A DNA stretch of 47,974 nucleotides from assembly GCA_902605135.1 (NCBI GenBank), contig CACLBK010000006.1, forward strand, positions 1 to 47,974, written 5' to 3'. This document shows positions 35,946 to 45,740 of the stretch, in pieces. A program made the translations under genes and the position numbers. The stretch's first letter is position 1, and the number at the start of each line of letters is the position of its first letter. The notes beneath the pieces are model-generated. The model searched no databases. It saw only the letters and a list, made by a program, of their open reading frames with translations, and was not told the origin of the DNA. The stretch comes from an uncultured Alphaproteobacteria bacterium (lineage in GTDB: Bacteria; Pseudomonadota; Alphaproteobacteria; HIMB59; GCA-002718135).

Positions 35946-37370
35946 ATGAAAAAATTAATAATAGCCGTTGTGGCATCTATTTTTTCCTTTTCAGCAATGG
36001 CTGATGGTCATGCTGATTGGTGGAAAAAAGCTGGTGCTCCTTATGCGGGAACAGTACTTCAAGGTGTTGCTGAAAACACACCTCCAGGACAGTTTGCTGG
36101 AGAAGTTATTGCAAAAGAATTTGAAGCTTTAACTGGAATTAAAGTACAATTAGAAAATACTTCTTGGGATCAGATGTATGACAAAGCAATTAAAGATATG
36201 GAAGCTAATTCTGGTATCTATGACTTTGTATATATAGAACAAGATATTGTTTATGATTATCTTAACAGAGACTTCTTAGTAAATATTACTGAAGGTCTTG
36301 CAAACAATCCAGATCTTCAAGCACCTGGTGTAAGTCTTGATGACTTTACAACCTTCATCGATTACTTCAAAGATGGATCAGGTGATGTATTTGGTATTCC
36401 AATGGAAGCGTTCATTAAAGTATATCTTTACAGAAAAGATCTATTTGGAAGAGCAGATGCAAAAGCACAATTTAGATCTCAATATGGATACGGTCTAGCT
36501 CCTGCAACTTCATTTGATCAATGGAGAGACAATGCTGAATTCTTTACTCACTTTTGTGCTGAGCAAGGAATGGAGTGTTGGGGAACAACTGTTCAAGGAC
36601 ATACTGGTCACCCAGCATCTACATATGAATTCTTAGAATCTATTGCACCATCTTTCGGTTTATATAACTGGGGTGTAAATATGGATAACTATCAATCATG
36701 TGTTGAAAATGGTGGACAGTTAAATGGTGGAAGAGCAAAAGCTGCTCTAAACTTCTGGACACAACTATTACCTTTTGCTCCACCTGAAGCACTTCAAAGT
36801 ACTTGGAGTGAAGTTGGATCATCTTTTGCTGCTGGTAGAGCTGCACAAGGATGGGTATACGGAGAAAATGCTGCATGGATTGCAACTGATGCTGAAAAAT
36901 CAGCTGTTGTAGGAAAAGTAGGTGTTATGCTTCCTCCAACTGCACCAGGTGTTATGACTCAAGCTGCATCAGGTAATGGATATATTGGATATTTTGATGG
37001 AGGTGCTTATGGTATTCCTCACTCATCAAAAAATAAAGAAGCTACAATGCTTTGGTTACAATATGTTGCATTAAATGATCACCAAGCTGATTGGGCAATA
37101 GCTGGCGGACGTATTACGCACAAAGATACATATGCGGATGCAAAAGTAATGGCTGTTGACGAACAAGCAGATGGATACTTCTCATTAATGAGAGATACTG
37201 GCTTTTTATATGCTGGTGCTCCTCCATTCCCATTCCACGGAGCGGGTAGAGGTGCAATTGATCCATTCATCTATAGTGCTTTAGCTGGAGAAATGACTCC
37301 TGAAGAAGCTCTAGATGGTGCTTGTCAAGCACTTGATCAAGTGATGGCTGACCTTGGTTATCAAGGTTAA
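35946..37370 (+). CDS. Sugar/polyol ABC transporter substrate-binding protein
   Basis: The 474-residue family-1 solute-binding protein has a signal peptide (MKKLIIAVVASIFSFSAMA) and typical segments (GIKVQLENTSWDQMYDK, FGIPMEAFIKVYLYRKDLF). Codon use looks more GC-rich and regular than in its neighbours, as in highly expressed proteins, and the start has a strong Shine-Dalgarno sequence. It captures substrate in the periplasm for the permeases downstream. The adjacent polyol dehydrogenases and xylulokinase suggest a polyol such as sorbitol, mannitol, arabinitol or xylitol. Confidence 0.93.
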   Translation: MKKLIIAVVASIFSFSAMADGHADWWKKAGAPYAGTVLQGVAENTPPGQFAGEVIAKEFEALTGIKVQLENTSWDQMYDKAIKDMEANSGIYDFVYIEQDIVYDYLNRDFLVNITEGLANNPDLQAPGVSLDDFTTFIDYFKDGSGDVFGIPMEAFIKVYLYRKDLFGRADAKAQFRSQYGYGLAPATSFDQWRDNAEFFTHFCAEQGMECWGTTVQGHTGHPASTYEFLESIAPSFGLYNWGVNMDNYQSCVENGGQLNGGRAKAALNFWTQLLPFAPPEALQSTWSEVGSSFAAGRAAQGWVYGENAAWIATDAEKSAVVGKVGVMLPPTAPGVMTQAASGNGYIGYFDGGAYGIPHSSKNKEATMLWLQYVALNDHQADWAIAGGRITHKDTYADAKVMAVDEQADGYFSLMRDTGFLYAGAPPFPFHGAGRGAIDPFIYSALAGEMTPEEALDGACQALDQVMADLGYQG

Positions 37371-37383
37371 TTAAATTTTAATT

Positions 37384-37415
37384 AGGAGGCATACATGTTA
37401 TGCCTCCTTTTTTTT
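37384..37415 (+). terminator. Terminator hairpin carrying the next gene's ribosome site and start codon
   Basis: AGGAGGCATA (37384-37393) pairs perfectly with TATGCCTCCT (37399-37408), the loop is CATGT, and eight T follow (37408-37415). This is a textbook intrinsic terminator that would reduce transcription beyond the binding-protein gene. The stem's AGGAGG is also an ideal Shine-Dalgarno sequence for the ATG at 37395, which lies in the loop and opens the permease frame. Confidence 0.9.
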
Positions 37416-38297
37416 ATGTTTTCCAATAATAGAAATGCATGGCTTCTTTTATCACCAACAATTTTAATATTAATAATAGTTGGTTTAGTTCCTTTTTTTT
37501 ATGTTCTCTATGTAGGATTTTTCAAATGGAATCCTCTCGCAGTAGACCCATCAATGCAGTTCGAGGGTTTTGGATTTAATTACAGAAGACTTATTTTTGA
37601 TGATGTCTTTTTAGCATCCATATGGCGTTCAATAAAATTTTCAGTGGTAACTTTATTTTTTGAACTTAGCCTTGGTTTTATTTTAGCTCTGTCATTGCTA
37701 AGCTCTTTCCCACTTAAATCATTTTTTAGAGGTGTTCACACATTACCATTAGTTATTGCACCAATTGTAGTTGGATCAATTTTTAAACTATTTACTGTTC
37801 AAGGCTTAGGGCCGTTACCGCACCTTTTAAAAGATTATTTTGGATATACTTTAAATTACGGATTAAATGCAGATCAAGCTTTTTGGATGATTGTTATTAT
37901 GGATATCTGGCATTGGACACCATTTGTTACATTAACACTCCTAGCTGGTTTAAGTGCGTTACCACAAGAACCTTATGAGTCGGCAAAAATAGATGGTGCA
38001 AATAATTTTCAAATATTTACATACATTACTATACCGATGATGGTCCCAGTTTTGATAGTCGTTATATTTATTCGCTTAATGGACTCATTAAAAATAGTAG
38101 ATGAGGTATGGATGTTGACAGGTGGTGGACCTGGTTATGCAACAAGGTTTACTGGAATTCATATTTGGAAAGAAGTCTTTGAAAAGAGATACTATGGACT
38201 TGGCTCAGCAATGTCTATTTTATACTTATACATTACAATTGTTATTTGTTGGTTGTTATATAGTGTCATGGTATCAAGAGGTAAAAATGAAGATTAA
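37395..38297 (+). CDS. ABC transporter permease, MalF-like
   Basis: This is an inner-membrane permease of about 293-300 residues with six helices and the cytoplasmic EAA loop [25 protein letters not shown] that docks an ATPase. Two starts are possible: the ATG at 37395 in the terminator loop, with a perfect ribosome site, or the ATG at 37416 just after the T-tract, with none ([14 protein letters not shown], a more typical N-terminus). It overlaps the next permease by 11 nt. Confidence 0.92.
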   Translation: MLCLLFFMFSNNRNAWLLLSPTILILIIVGLVPFFYVLYVGFFKWNPLAVDPSMQFEGFGFNYRRLIFDDVFLASIWRSIKFSVVTLFFELSLGFILALSLLSSFPLKSFFRGVHTLPLVIAPIVVGSIFKLFTVQGLGPLPHLLKDYFGYTLNYGLNADQAFWMIVIMDIWHWTPFVTLTLLAGLSALPQEPYESAKIDGANNFQIFTYITIPMMVPVLIVVIFIRLMDSLKIVDEVWMLTGGGPGYATRFTGIHIWKEVFEKRYYGLGSAMSILYLYITIVICWLLYSVMVSRGKNED

Positions 38298-39141
38298 AAA
38301 GTTACTGGGTAAAATTGGCTCAACAATTATATGGACTATTCTAACTATCATTACTCTCTTTCCTATTTATTGGATGATATTGGTATCTACAAGAACTCCA
38401 GTAGAGTTATTTGGTAAACCAAATCTTTATCCAACATTTTTTGAAAAAATTCATTGGAAAAATTTCACTAAACCTTTCATAGATGGAATTTATGCAGATT
38501 ATCTTTTCAATTCCATAATTGTTGCTACATCAAATGCAGTGCTAGTAACTATTTTAGCATTGATGGCTACATATGCTTTATCTAGATATAAATTACCTGG
38601 TTCTGAAAGTATATTTTTTTGGACCATGACGAATAGAATGGCTCCACCAGCTGCATTTATGCTACCTTTATTTTTATTATTTTCAACAGTCTTTAAGTTT
38701 GGTGACTTTACTTTATTTGACACTAAAATTGGATTGATCTTATTGTATTGTGTTTTCAACCTACCTTTTGCCATATGGCTTTTAAAAGGTATCATTGATG
38801 GTATACCAAAAGAATTAGATGAAGCAATGGTAGTAGATGGAGCAAATTTATTTACTATTTTTTGGAAATTAATAATTCCACTAGCAGCTCCTGGTATAGC
38901 AGTTACATCTTTATTAAGTTTTCTTTTTGCTTGGAATGAGTATTTATTAGCGTCAACCTTAACAAGTGTGTACGCGAGAACTATACCGACAGGTTTGTCA
39001 GAATTTGTTACTACAACAGGAACTAATTGGGGCACAATGGCTGCTGTAGCATTAGTTTCTATGATACCTGCATTAATATTTTTATTTTTAGTACAAAGAT
39101 ATATTGTTGCTGGGCTAACATTTGGAGCTGTAAAAGGATAA
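38287..39141 (+). CDS. ABC transporter permease, MalG-like
   Basis: This is the partner permease, 284 residues, six helices, with the EAA loop [27 protein letters not shown]. The frame is open upstream to 38122 within the first permease; the ATG at 38287, giving [11 protein letters not shown], is the family-like start. It forms the membrane channel with the previous gene product. No ATP-binding subunit follows. Confidence 0.93.
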   Translation: MKIKKLLGKIGSTIIWTILTIITLFPIYWMILVSTRTPVELFGKPNLYPTFFEKIHWKNFTKPFIDGIYADYLFNSIIVATSNAVLVTILALMATYALSRYKLPGSESIFFWTMTNRMAPPAAFMLPLFLLFSTVFKFGDFTLFDTKIGLILLYCVFNLPFAIWLLKGIIDGIPKELDEAMVVDGANLFTIFWKLIIPLAAPGIAVTSLLSFLFAWNEYLLASTLTSVYARTIPTGLSEFVTTTGTNWGTMAAVALVSMIPALIFLFLVQRYIVAGLTFGAVKG

Positions 39142-39142
39142 T

Positions 39143-39322
39143 ATGAAAAAGAGAGGTTTTATTCCAATAAACACTAATTGGTTTGATAGACTTTTTATTG
39201 GAGTTATTAGTTTTGTGGCATTACAATTATTTTGGATGCGTTTTATAGAAAATTTTATTTCTATTAATTTTGCTATTGGTATTGGGATAGCTTGGATAAT
39301 ATTTGTTATTTGGAAAGGATAA
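39143..39322 (+). CDS. Small membrane protein, 59 residues
   Basis: An ATG one base after the permease stop opens a 59-residue frame (MKKRGFIPINTNWFDRL...) with two hydrophobic segments (about 18-33 and 39-56) and ending VIWKG. It fills the gap between permease and dehydrogenase exactly, ending 2 nt before the dehydrogenase ATG. I do not recognise the family. Some polyol and glycerol ABC operons carry a small membrane protein in this position, so a transporter accessory is possible. Confidence 0.75.
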   Translation: MKKRGFIPINTNWFDRLFIGVISFVALQLFWMRFIENFISINFAIGIGIAWIIFVIWKG

Positions 39323-39324
39323 AA

Positions 39325-40368
39325 ATGAAAGCACTAGTATTGGAAAAACAATTAGAATTAAACTTGCGTGACATTGATCTTCCAACAGAAGTTGGTCCAG
39401 ATGATGTAAAAATTAAAATGCACACTGTTGGTATTTGTGGATCAGATATTCATTATTATGAGCATGGAAAAATTGGTCAATGGCATGTAGACGCTCCTAT
39501 GGTGTTAGGTCATGAAGGTTCAGGTACAGTCATTGCTGTTGGAGAAAATGAAAAAATATTAAAAGAAGGTGATAGAGTTTGTATAGAACCTCAAGTTGTA
39601 AGTAAAAAATCAAAAGAATACAAACTTGGAATGTACAACTATGATCAAAAAGTAAAATTTTGGGCTACTCCCCCTATTCATGGATGTCTTGCACCAGAAG
39701 TAGTTTTTCCAGGTGATATGGTTTTTAAAATACCTGATCATTTATCTTATGCTGAAGGTGCAATGGTTGAGCCATTAGCCGTTGGCATGCAGGGTGTAAC
39801 AAAAGCAAAAATTAAACCAGGTCAAATTGGATTAGTAATGGGTTGTGGTCCAATTGGTTTAGTAACAGGATTAGCAGCTTTAGCTGGAGGATGTTCAAAA
39901 GTTTACATTGCAGATATCTTAGCTGAAAAATTAAAAATGTGTGATCATTATCCAGATTTAATTCCAATAGATTTATCAAAAGAGAATTTAGCTGAGAGGG
40001 TTATGGATGATACAGGTGGTTGGGGAGTTGATCGCTTTTTTGAATGTAGTGGAGCAGTAAAGGCTTATGAAGCAATCTTTTCTTGTTGTTCCCCAGGTGC
40101 ACATGTAGTCCTCATTGGTAATAATGCAGAGCCGGTTCCAATGAATTGGGCAATTCTATTTGCTAAAGGTCTAGAATATCAAACTGTTCATAGATATTCA
40201 CATCAATATGAACCATCAATAAGATTATTAGGAAGTGGAAAAATTAATGTAAAACCAATGATTACTCATACTTTTAAATTTGAAGAAAGTGTTGCCGCTT
40301 TTGAAAGAGCTGCAGAACACAGACCTACAGATGTAAAACTTCAAATTAAGATAGATGAAGAAAAATGA
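39325..40368 (+). CDS. Zinc-type polyol dehydrogenase (sorbitol/xylitol dehydrogenase-like)
   Basis: This is a medium-chain dehydrogenase of 347 residues. The catalytic zinc site is present (GICGSDIHYYEHG, GHEGSGTV), as is the Rossmann motif VMGCGPIGLVTGLAAL. Sequence IEPQ...KVKFWATPPIHGCLAPEVV follows sorbitol dehydrogenases, but the four structural-zinc cysteines are replaced (SKKSKEYKLGMYNYDQ). It probably oxidises a polyol to a ketose with NAD. The ATG at 39325 is chosen over the upstream in-frame ATG at 39292, which lies inside the small membrane gene. Overlaps the next gene by 14 nt. Confidence 0.88.
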   Translation: MKALVLEKQLELNLRDIDLPTEVGPDDVKIKMHTVGICGSDIHYYEHGKIGQWHVDAPMVLGHEGSGTVIAVGENEKILKEGDRVCIEPQVVSKKSKEYKLGMYNYDQKVKFWATPPIHGCLAPEVVFPGDMVFKIPDHLSYAEGAMVEPLAVGMQGVTKAKIKPGQIGLVMGCGPIGLVTGLAALAGGCSKVYIADILAEKLKMCDHYPDLIPIDLSKENLAERVMDDTGGWGVDRFFECSGAVKAYEAIFSCCSPGAHVVLIGNNAEPVPMNWAILFAKGLEYQTVHRYSHQYEPSIRLLGSGKINVKPMITHTFKFEESVAAFERAAEHRPTDVKLQIKIDEEK

Positions 40369-41764
40369 TCTAAAAATACCTTCTTTTAATAGAGAAGACT
40401 GTAAAATTGGATTTGTTCATTTAGGCACCGGTAATTTTCACAGAGCTCATCAAGCTTTCTATATAAACAATTATCTTAACCAAACAGATGATCTTAACTG
40501 GGGAATTTGTGCTATAAATTTAAGAAAGGAAGAGCGAGAAAATTTTGATTTTTTACAGGATAGAAACGGCAAATATGTATTAAAAACTATCTCTACTTCG
40601 GGTGATAAAGAATATCATGAAATAAACTCAATACTAAACTTAATTGATTGGAGTAAAGATAAAGAAGATGCTGAAAATATCTTAAGTAATCCTGATATTG
40701 AAGTAGTAACTATTACAGTTACAGAAAGTGGTTATTATATTAGTGAAAATAATAAACTAAACCTTAGTTTAGAAATTGTAAAAAATAATATTGAAAAAAA
40801 AGAAAGCACAATCATCTTTTCATATCTTTTAAATGCATTAAAAAAAAGAATGAAGTCGATTGATAAAGAAATAACTCTTCTGTGTTGTGATAACATTAGA
40901 GAAAATGGAGTTATGCTTAAGAATGCTCTAAAAGATTATTTAGAAAATTCAAAGGAATTAGAACTTTTAGAATGGGTAAATAAAAAAGTAAGTTTTCCTT
41001 CATGTGTTGTTGATAGAATTACACCTAGACCTCCAAGTGATCTTAAAAAAGAAATAGCAGATAATTTCGATATAAATGAAAATTGTAGCGTGATGGCGGA
41101 GACTTTTATTCAATGGGTAATTGAAGATAATTTTATTGGGAAAAGGCCAGAACTTGAAAAGGTTGGTGTGCAATTTGTTCAGAATGTTTTTCCTTATGAA
41201 GAAGCTAAAATAAGAATTTTAAATGGTGCCCATGTAGCTCTAAGCTATTTCGGAGCCTTAAAAAAATATGTTACATATGATGCTGCTATTTTAGATAGAG
41301 AATTGCAACAATATTTTTTTGAACTAGAAACGAAGGAAATCATACCAGCATTAGGAAATGAAGCTCCTTTTGATCTTGAAGAATATATGATGATTATTTT
41401 TGATAGATTTAAAAATAAAAATATAGGTGATAAACTTGAAAGAATTGCTATGGATGGAGTAGGAAAATTTCCTATATTTATTTTGCCAACAATAAACAAG
41501 TGTTTTCAAAAAAATATAATTCCAGAAAATTCAATAGACGCAATAGCAAGTTGGTACGTTTTTATGTGTAAAATATTATCAAAAGATCTTATATTTAATT
41601 ATTATGAACCAAGTTGGGATTGGATTAAAAATTATTTATCTGATGACAAAGTAGAGGATTTTGCATTTTGTAAAGAATTATGGGGTGATACACCTAAAAA
41701 ATATATTAAATTTTCTAACTTGTTGATTAATAAAATTAAATTTTTACAAACTATTTACTCTTAA
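40355..41764 (+). CDS. Mannitol dehydrogenase-family oxidoreductase
   Basis: This is a long-chain polyol-specific dehydrogenase (469 residues). N-terminal GFVHLGTGNFHRAHQAFYI is the NAD-binding signature, and EEAKIRILNGAHVALSYFG holds the catalytic Lys with the Asn and His of the K-x4-N-x2-H motif. Members oxidise mannitol, arabinitol or fructuronate/mannonate; the exact substrate is not readable. It follows the zinc-type dehydrogenase with overlap, so two different polyols or a two-step route may be handled. Confidence 0.9.
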   Translation: MKKNDLKIPSFNREDCKIGFVHLGTGNFHRAHQAFYINNYLNQTDDLNWGICAINLRKEERENFDFLQDRNGKYVLKTISTSGDKEYHEINSILNLIDWSKDKEDAENILSNPDIEVVTITVTESGYYISENNKLNLSLEIVKNNIEKKESTIIFSYLLNALKKRMKSIDKEITLLCCDNIRENGVMLKNALKDYLENSKELELLEWVNKKVSFPSCVVDRITPRPPSDLKKEIADNFDINENCSVMAETFIQWVIEDNFIGKRPELEKVGVQFVQNVFPYEEAKIRILNGAHVALSYFGALKKYVTYDAAILDRELQQYFFELETKEIIPALGNEAPFDLEEYMMIIFDRFKNKNIGDKLERIAMDGVGKFPIFILPTINKCFQKNIIPENSIDAIASWYVFMCKILSKDLIFNYYEPSWDWIKNYLSDDKVEDFAFCKELWGDTPKKYIKFSNLLINKIKFLQTIYS

Positions 41765-43362
41765 TGAAAATATTTGATTTTATTATTGTTGGTGGGGGAA
41801 CTTCAGGAACAGTAACTGCTGAAAAATTAATTAAAAACGGTCACACAGTGTTAATTATTGAAGAAGGTAAAAAAAATAGCAATCCTTTTTTAAGTATGCC
41901 TGCTGGATGGATACCAATGCTTGAAGGTAGTCCTTATTTAAAATTTTATAAATCTTCTCCACAACCGCAGCTAGGTAATAGACAACATGATATAGCTCAA
42001 GCTAAAGTATTTGGAGGAGGATCAAGTGTAAATGGAATGGTTTATATGAGAGGCAAACCGTCTGATTATGAAAATTGGGTTAGAGAAACAGGAGATGAAA
42101 GATGGGGATGGGATTCTTTACTTCAAAATTACAAACAACTAGAAAATAATCAAAGACTAGGTGGAGAGTTTCATGGGAATGGAGGGCCGATAAAAGTATC
42201 AGATCCGGGATACGTAGCTGAAGGATCAAATTTATATATTAAGTCAATGCAAAATTTAGGTTTACCATACAATAGAGATTTTAATAATGGTAAACAATAT
42301 GGTGTAGGTTTAATGCAGTACACTATAGGTGATGGAAAAAGATGTGACACTATTTCATCAATTATAAAACCAATTATAAAAAATAAGAAACTTAAAATAA
42401 AACTTAATACAACAGTAACAAAAGTAATTATAGAAAATAAAAAGGCAACTGGTGTAGAAACAATATCTAATGGGATCAATGAAAAATTTTTTGGAAAAGA
42501 AATAATACTTACTGCTGGAGCTTTAATTACACCAAAAATATTGATGCATTCTGGTATTGGTGAGGAGACTCAATTAAGAAAATTTGACATTAATGTAAAA
42601 GAAAATTTACCCGGAGTTGGTAAAAACTTACAAGATCATCACGAGGTTCCTTTTGTGACAAGGGCAAAACCAGGATACGGTTATTTTAAGCAAGATAAAG
42701 GCTGGAGGATGATTAGAAATGGTATCCAATATTTATTATTTAAATCAGGACCAGTAACATCAAATGGCGTAGATTGTTGTTCATTTCTTAATCCAGAGGA
42801 TCTGCAAGACAGCACTGATCCAAAGATTAAATTGTATTGTGTTCAAATAATGTACACCGATAGAGACACTAAAGGTATTAAACCAGATCATGGTGTGACA
42901 TTAACATCTTGCATTATGAATCCAAAATCAAGAGGTGATGTTACTTTAAATTCTTCGAACCCATTGGATCTTCCAAATATCAATCCTAATTTTTTGAGTA
43001 ATCAAGATGATATTAAAACTTTATTAGAAAGTGTAAAATTGGCTAGAAAAATTATTAAAACTAAACCCTTATCAGATATTATTTTAGATGAAATACTGCC
43101 AGGTGAAAAAATTATTGATGATGATTCTTTAATTAATTACTGTAAAAAAATGATTAAAACAAATTGGCATCCCGTTGGAACTTGTAAAATGGGTAATGAT
43201 AATGATCGTTTAGCAGTTTTAAATTCAAAACTTCAAGTCAAAGGAATTGAAAATTTAAGAGTTTTTGATGTTTCAATGATGCCAAATATTGTATCAGCAA
43301 ACACAAACGCACCTGCAATGGCAATAGCAGATAACGCGACTAATATTATGTTAAAAGGCTAG
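41764..43362 (+). CDS. GMC-family FAD oxidoreductase (second copy)
   Basis: This 532-residue flavoenzyme starts with DFIIVGGGTSGTVTAEKLI, has FGGGSSVNGMVYMRGKPSDY and ends with NWHPVGTCKMGNDNDRLAVL and FDVSMMPNIVSANTNAPA. It is clearly a paralogue of the first GMC protein at 32396-34024, with matching blocks throughout. Its ATG shares a base with the preceding stop. It is expected to oxidise an alcohol of the same catabolic route at the membrane or periplasmic side via quinone or cytochrome, although no signal peptide is seen. Confidence 0.9.
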   Translation: MKIFDFIIVGGGTSGTVTAEKLIKNGHTVLIIEEGKKNSNPFLSMPAGWIPMLEGSPYLKFYKSSPQPQLGNRQHDIAQAKVFGGGSSVNGMVYMRGKPSDYENWVRETGDERWGWDSLLQNYKQLENNQRLGGEFHGNGGPIKVSDPGYVAEGSNLYIKSMQNLGLPYNRDFNNGKQYGVGLMQYTIGDGKRCDTISSIIKPIIKNKKLKIKLNTTVTKVIIENKKATGVETISNGINEKFFGKEIILTAGALITPKILMHSGIGEETQLRKFDINVKENLPGVGKNLQDHHEVPFVTRAKPGYGYFKQDKGWRMIRNGIQYLLFKSGPVTSNGVDCCSFLNPEDLQDSTDPKIKLYCVQIMYTDRDTKGIKPDHGVTLTSCIMNPKSRGDVTLNSSNPLDLPNINPNFLSNQDDIKTLLESVKLARKIIKTKPLSDIILDEILPGEKIIDDDSLINYCKKMIKTNWHPVGTCKMGNDNDRLAVLNSKLQVKGIENLRVFDVSMMPNIVSANTNAPAMAIADNATNIMLKG

Positions 43363-44830
43363 GTGCTATATCCTTATTTGAAGAGTATAAATCTTTCCAA
43401 ATAGAATATCGTTTTAAAAGTAGATCAATTTTATTGTCTATAGGATTAAAAGTTTTACTAATTTTTATTTCTTTTATTATACTAACATCACTATTAATAT
43501 TTTTATCGACATGCATTGCTAATCTAGCAACTCCAAGAGCAGCTCCAAATTCACTTTGATTACAAACACTGAGATTTCTATTTAGAAGTGAGGCTATTAA
43601 TTCAATCCAAAATTTACTTTTTGAACCTCCTCCAACCATAAAGATTTTTTCAAAGTTTTTATTTACTTTAAGTATAGAGTTTACACCGTCAAGAATTCCA
43701 AAACTTACACCTTCTATAACAGCATATTGTAAATTTGTTGAACTTGTAGTTGTTTTCATAGAGTGAAAAGAACCGCGAATATATGGATCATTGTGAGGTG
43801 TTCTTTCTCCAGATAAATATGGTAAAAAAAAAGGAGAATTTATAAGATTGTTTGTATTAGAAAAATATTTTTCTACATTAGTTAAGGTTTCTGTAATAGA
43901 TGAATTAGTTATTGAACATATCCAATCTAGACAATTACTAGCACTCAACATTACGGACATTAAGTGCCATTTATTTGGTAAACAATGACAAAATGAATGT
44001 ACAGCATCTCCAGTATTACTCAAAAAATTGTCTGTTGGAGTGAAAAAGACTCCAGATGTTCCAAGAGATATAAATGATTGATTTTCATTTGTTATGCCCA
44101 TCCCTGTAGCAGCAGCCGCATTATCTCCGGCACCACCAACGACTTTGACATTATTATTAAAATTAAATTTATCTTTTAATTCATTTTTTAGAATTCCTGT
44201 TTCCTCATTTCCTTCTACAAGACTTGGCATTTGCTTCTCTTGTAGAAACGAACATGATAACAATTCGTCAGACCATTTTCTTTTTTTTACATCCAACCAT
44301 AATGTTCCTGAGGCATCTGACATTTCAGAAAAAAATTCACCAGTTAGAACAAATCTTAAGTAATCTTTAGGTAGTAAAACTTTAAAAATTTTTTTAAAAT
44401 TATCTATTTCATTGTTTTTTATCCAATTGATTTTTGGTGCGGTAAAACCAGGCATAGTAATATTTCCTGAAATTGATCGTACATCAAAATTTTGTTTTTC
44501 AAATTCTTCACATTCTTTATATGATCTTGTATCATTCCAAAGAATACATGGTCTAATAACTTTTCCATCCTTATCTATTAACGTAGCTCCATGCATATGA
44601 CCGGATATTCCTATTGAAATAGTTTGTGAAAATTCTTTTGGTTTTTTTGACTTTAAAGCCTCCAAGCATTCCATTGTTGAATCAATCCATTCTTGAGGAT
44701 TTTGTTCACTAAAACCATCTTTAGGGGATTGAACACTAAGACTTGAATTAGCGGATGCAAGGATGCTTTGATTTTGATCAATTAAAATCATTTTAATTGA
44801 TGAAGTTCCAAGATCAATTCCAATAAACAT
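43346..44830 (-). CDS. xylB: Xylulokinase
   Basis: This is a FGGY-family sugar kinase (494 residues): MFIGIDLGTSSIKMILID at the N-terminus, GISGHMHGATLIDKDG, ILWNDTRSYKEC, and VVGGAGDNAAAATGMG with catalytic Asp, then SLGTSGVFF, YLSGERTPHND and FMVGGGSKS. Xylulose is the product expected from arabinitol or xylitol oxidation; phosphorylation feeds the pentose phosphate pathway. It converges on the GMC gene with a 17-nt overlap and is the last gene of the minus-strand run from 47936. Confidence 0.93.
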   Translation of the reverse strand: MFIGIDLGTSSIKMILIDQNQSILASANSSLSVQSPKDGFSEQNPQEWIDSTMECLEALKSKKPKEFSQTISIGISGHMHGATLIDKDGKVIRPCILWNDTRSYKECEEFEKQNFDVRSISGNITMPGFTAPKINWIKNNEIDNFKKIFKVLLPKDYLRFVLTGEFFSEMSDASGTLWLDVKKRKWSDELLSCSFLQEKQMPSLVEGNEETGILKNELKDKFNFNNNVKVVGGAGDNAAAATGMGITNENQSFISLGTSGVFFTPTDNFLSNTGDAVHSFCHCLPNKWHLMSVMLSASNCLDWICSITNSSITETLTNVEKYFSNTNNLINSPFFLPYLSGERTPHNDPYIRGSFHSMKTTTSSTNLQYAVIEGVSFGILDGVNSILKVNKNFEKIFMVGGGSKSKFWIELIASLLNRNLSVCNQSEFGAALGVARLAMHVDKNINSDVSIIKEIKISKTFNPIDNKIDLLLKRYSIWKDLYSSNKDIAPSLLT

Positions 44831-44879
44831 AAGTTAAATTTATAACATTAATATTTTAATTGATACAAAGAAATTAAAT

Positions 44880-45740
44880 CTACTTATAAGAATATCTAAA
44901 TATAAATATTCCCGATGAAACAATGATGATTGCTCCTATAATCGTAAATATATCTGGGACTTCTCCATAAACTAATAAACCAAAAATTATACCCCAAATA
45001 ATTATAGTATAATTATAGGGTGCCAAAATACTTGCAGGTGTAACACTCAACGCCTTAATTTGTAAAAATAAACCAGTGCAAAAAAAGATACCTAAAAAAA
45101 TAAAAAAAATAAAAGAAAATGAATGTAGGGGTTGCCAGAAAAAAAGTGATAGTACAAATGTAATAATAGCGCCTATAAGACCATTGTAGAATAACATAGT
45201 TTCATTATCATCGTACTTAGCATTTAATCTGGTTGCTATTTGAAAAAGTGAATAGAAAAAAGCAGCACATAATGGGATAATTAGATATGGATTAAATATA
45301 GTTAGACCAGGTCGCATGATTAGAATAACTCCACAAAAACTTACACAAATTGCTAACCAAGTGGCCGCATTTATTTTTTCTTTTAATATAAAATAAGAAA
45401 AAACCAAAACTAGAACAGGAGCTAAAGATCCTATAGTATGTGCATCTGCTAGAGCTAAATACCTAAAAGATAATACAAAAAAACAAGATTCACATACAGA
45501 TAAAATACATCTAGTAATTTGTATCTTGTAATTGTTTGAAAGATAAAATTTTTTAACTTTATTTTTTTTGGCAATAAAAAAAGAAAAAATAAAACAAAAA
45601 GTAAACTTAACGAACAACAATACAAAAACAGAATGATATTGAACTGCTGTTTTTTGAATTGTATCTAGAATACCAAAAGATAAATAAGTTAAAAGGGTTA
45701 AAATTATTCCATAGGTATAAGGATTTGATTTAAAGCTCAT
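44880..45740 (-). CDS. EamA/DMT-family transporter (second copy)
   Basis: A 286-residue protein with about ten hydrophobic segments as two EamA repeats: RYLALADAHTIGSLAPVLVLVFSYF, then LSVTPASILAPYNYTIIIWGIIFGLLVYGEVPD. Its start overlaps the serine-hydrolase stop by 4 nt, so it is in the same operon, and xylB follows after 49 nt. It may move the substrate or product of these enzymes; the substrate is unknown. Confidence 0.88.
   Translation of the reverse strand: MSFKSNPYTYGIILTLLTYLSFGILDTIQKTAVQYHSVFVLLFVKFTFCFIFSFFIAKKNKVKKFYLSNNYKIQITRCILSVCESCFFVLSFRYLALADAHTIGSLAPVLVLVFSYFILKEKINAATWLAICVSFCGVILIMRPGLTIFNPYLIIPLCAAFFYSLFQIATRLNAKYDDNETMLFYNGLIGAIITFVLSLFFWQPLHSFSFIFFIFLGIFFCTGLFLQIKALSVTPASILAPYNYTIIIWGIIFGLLVYGEVPDIFTIIGAIIIVSSGIFIFRYSYK

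Noticed and set aside
38499-39035. Minus-strand frame of 178 residues within the second permease
   Set aside because: The permease on the plus strand has clear helices and an EAA loop; the antisense frame is a by-product.
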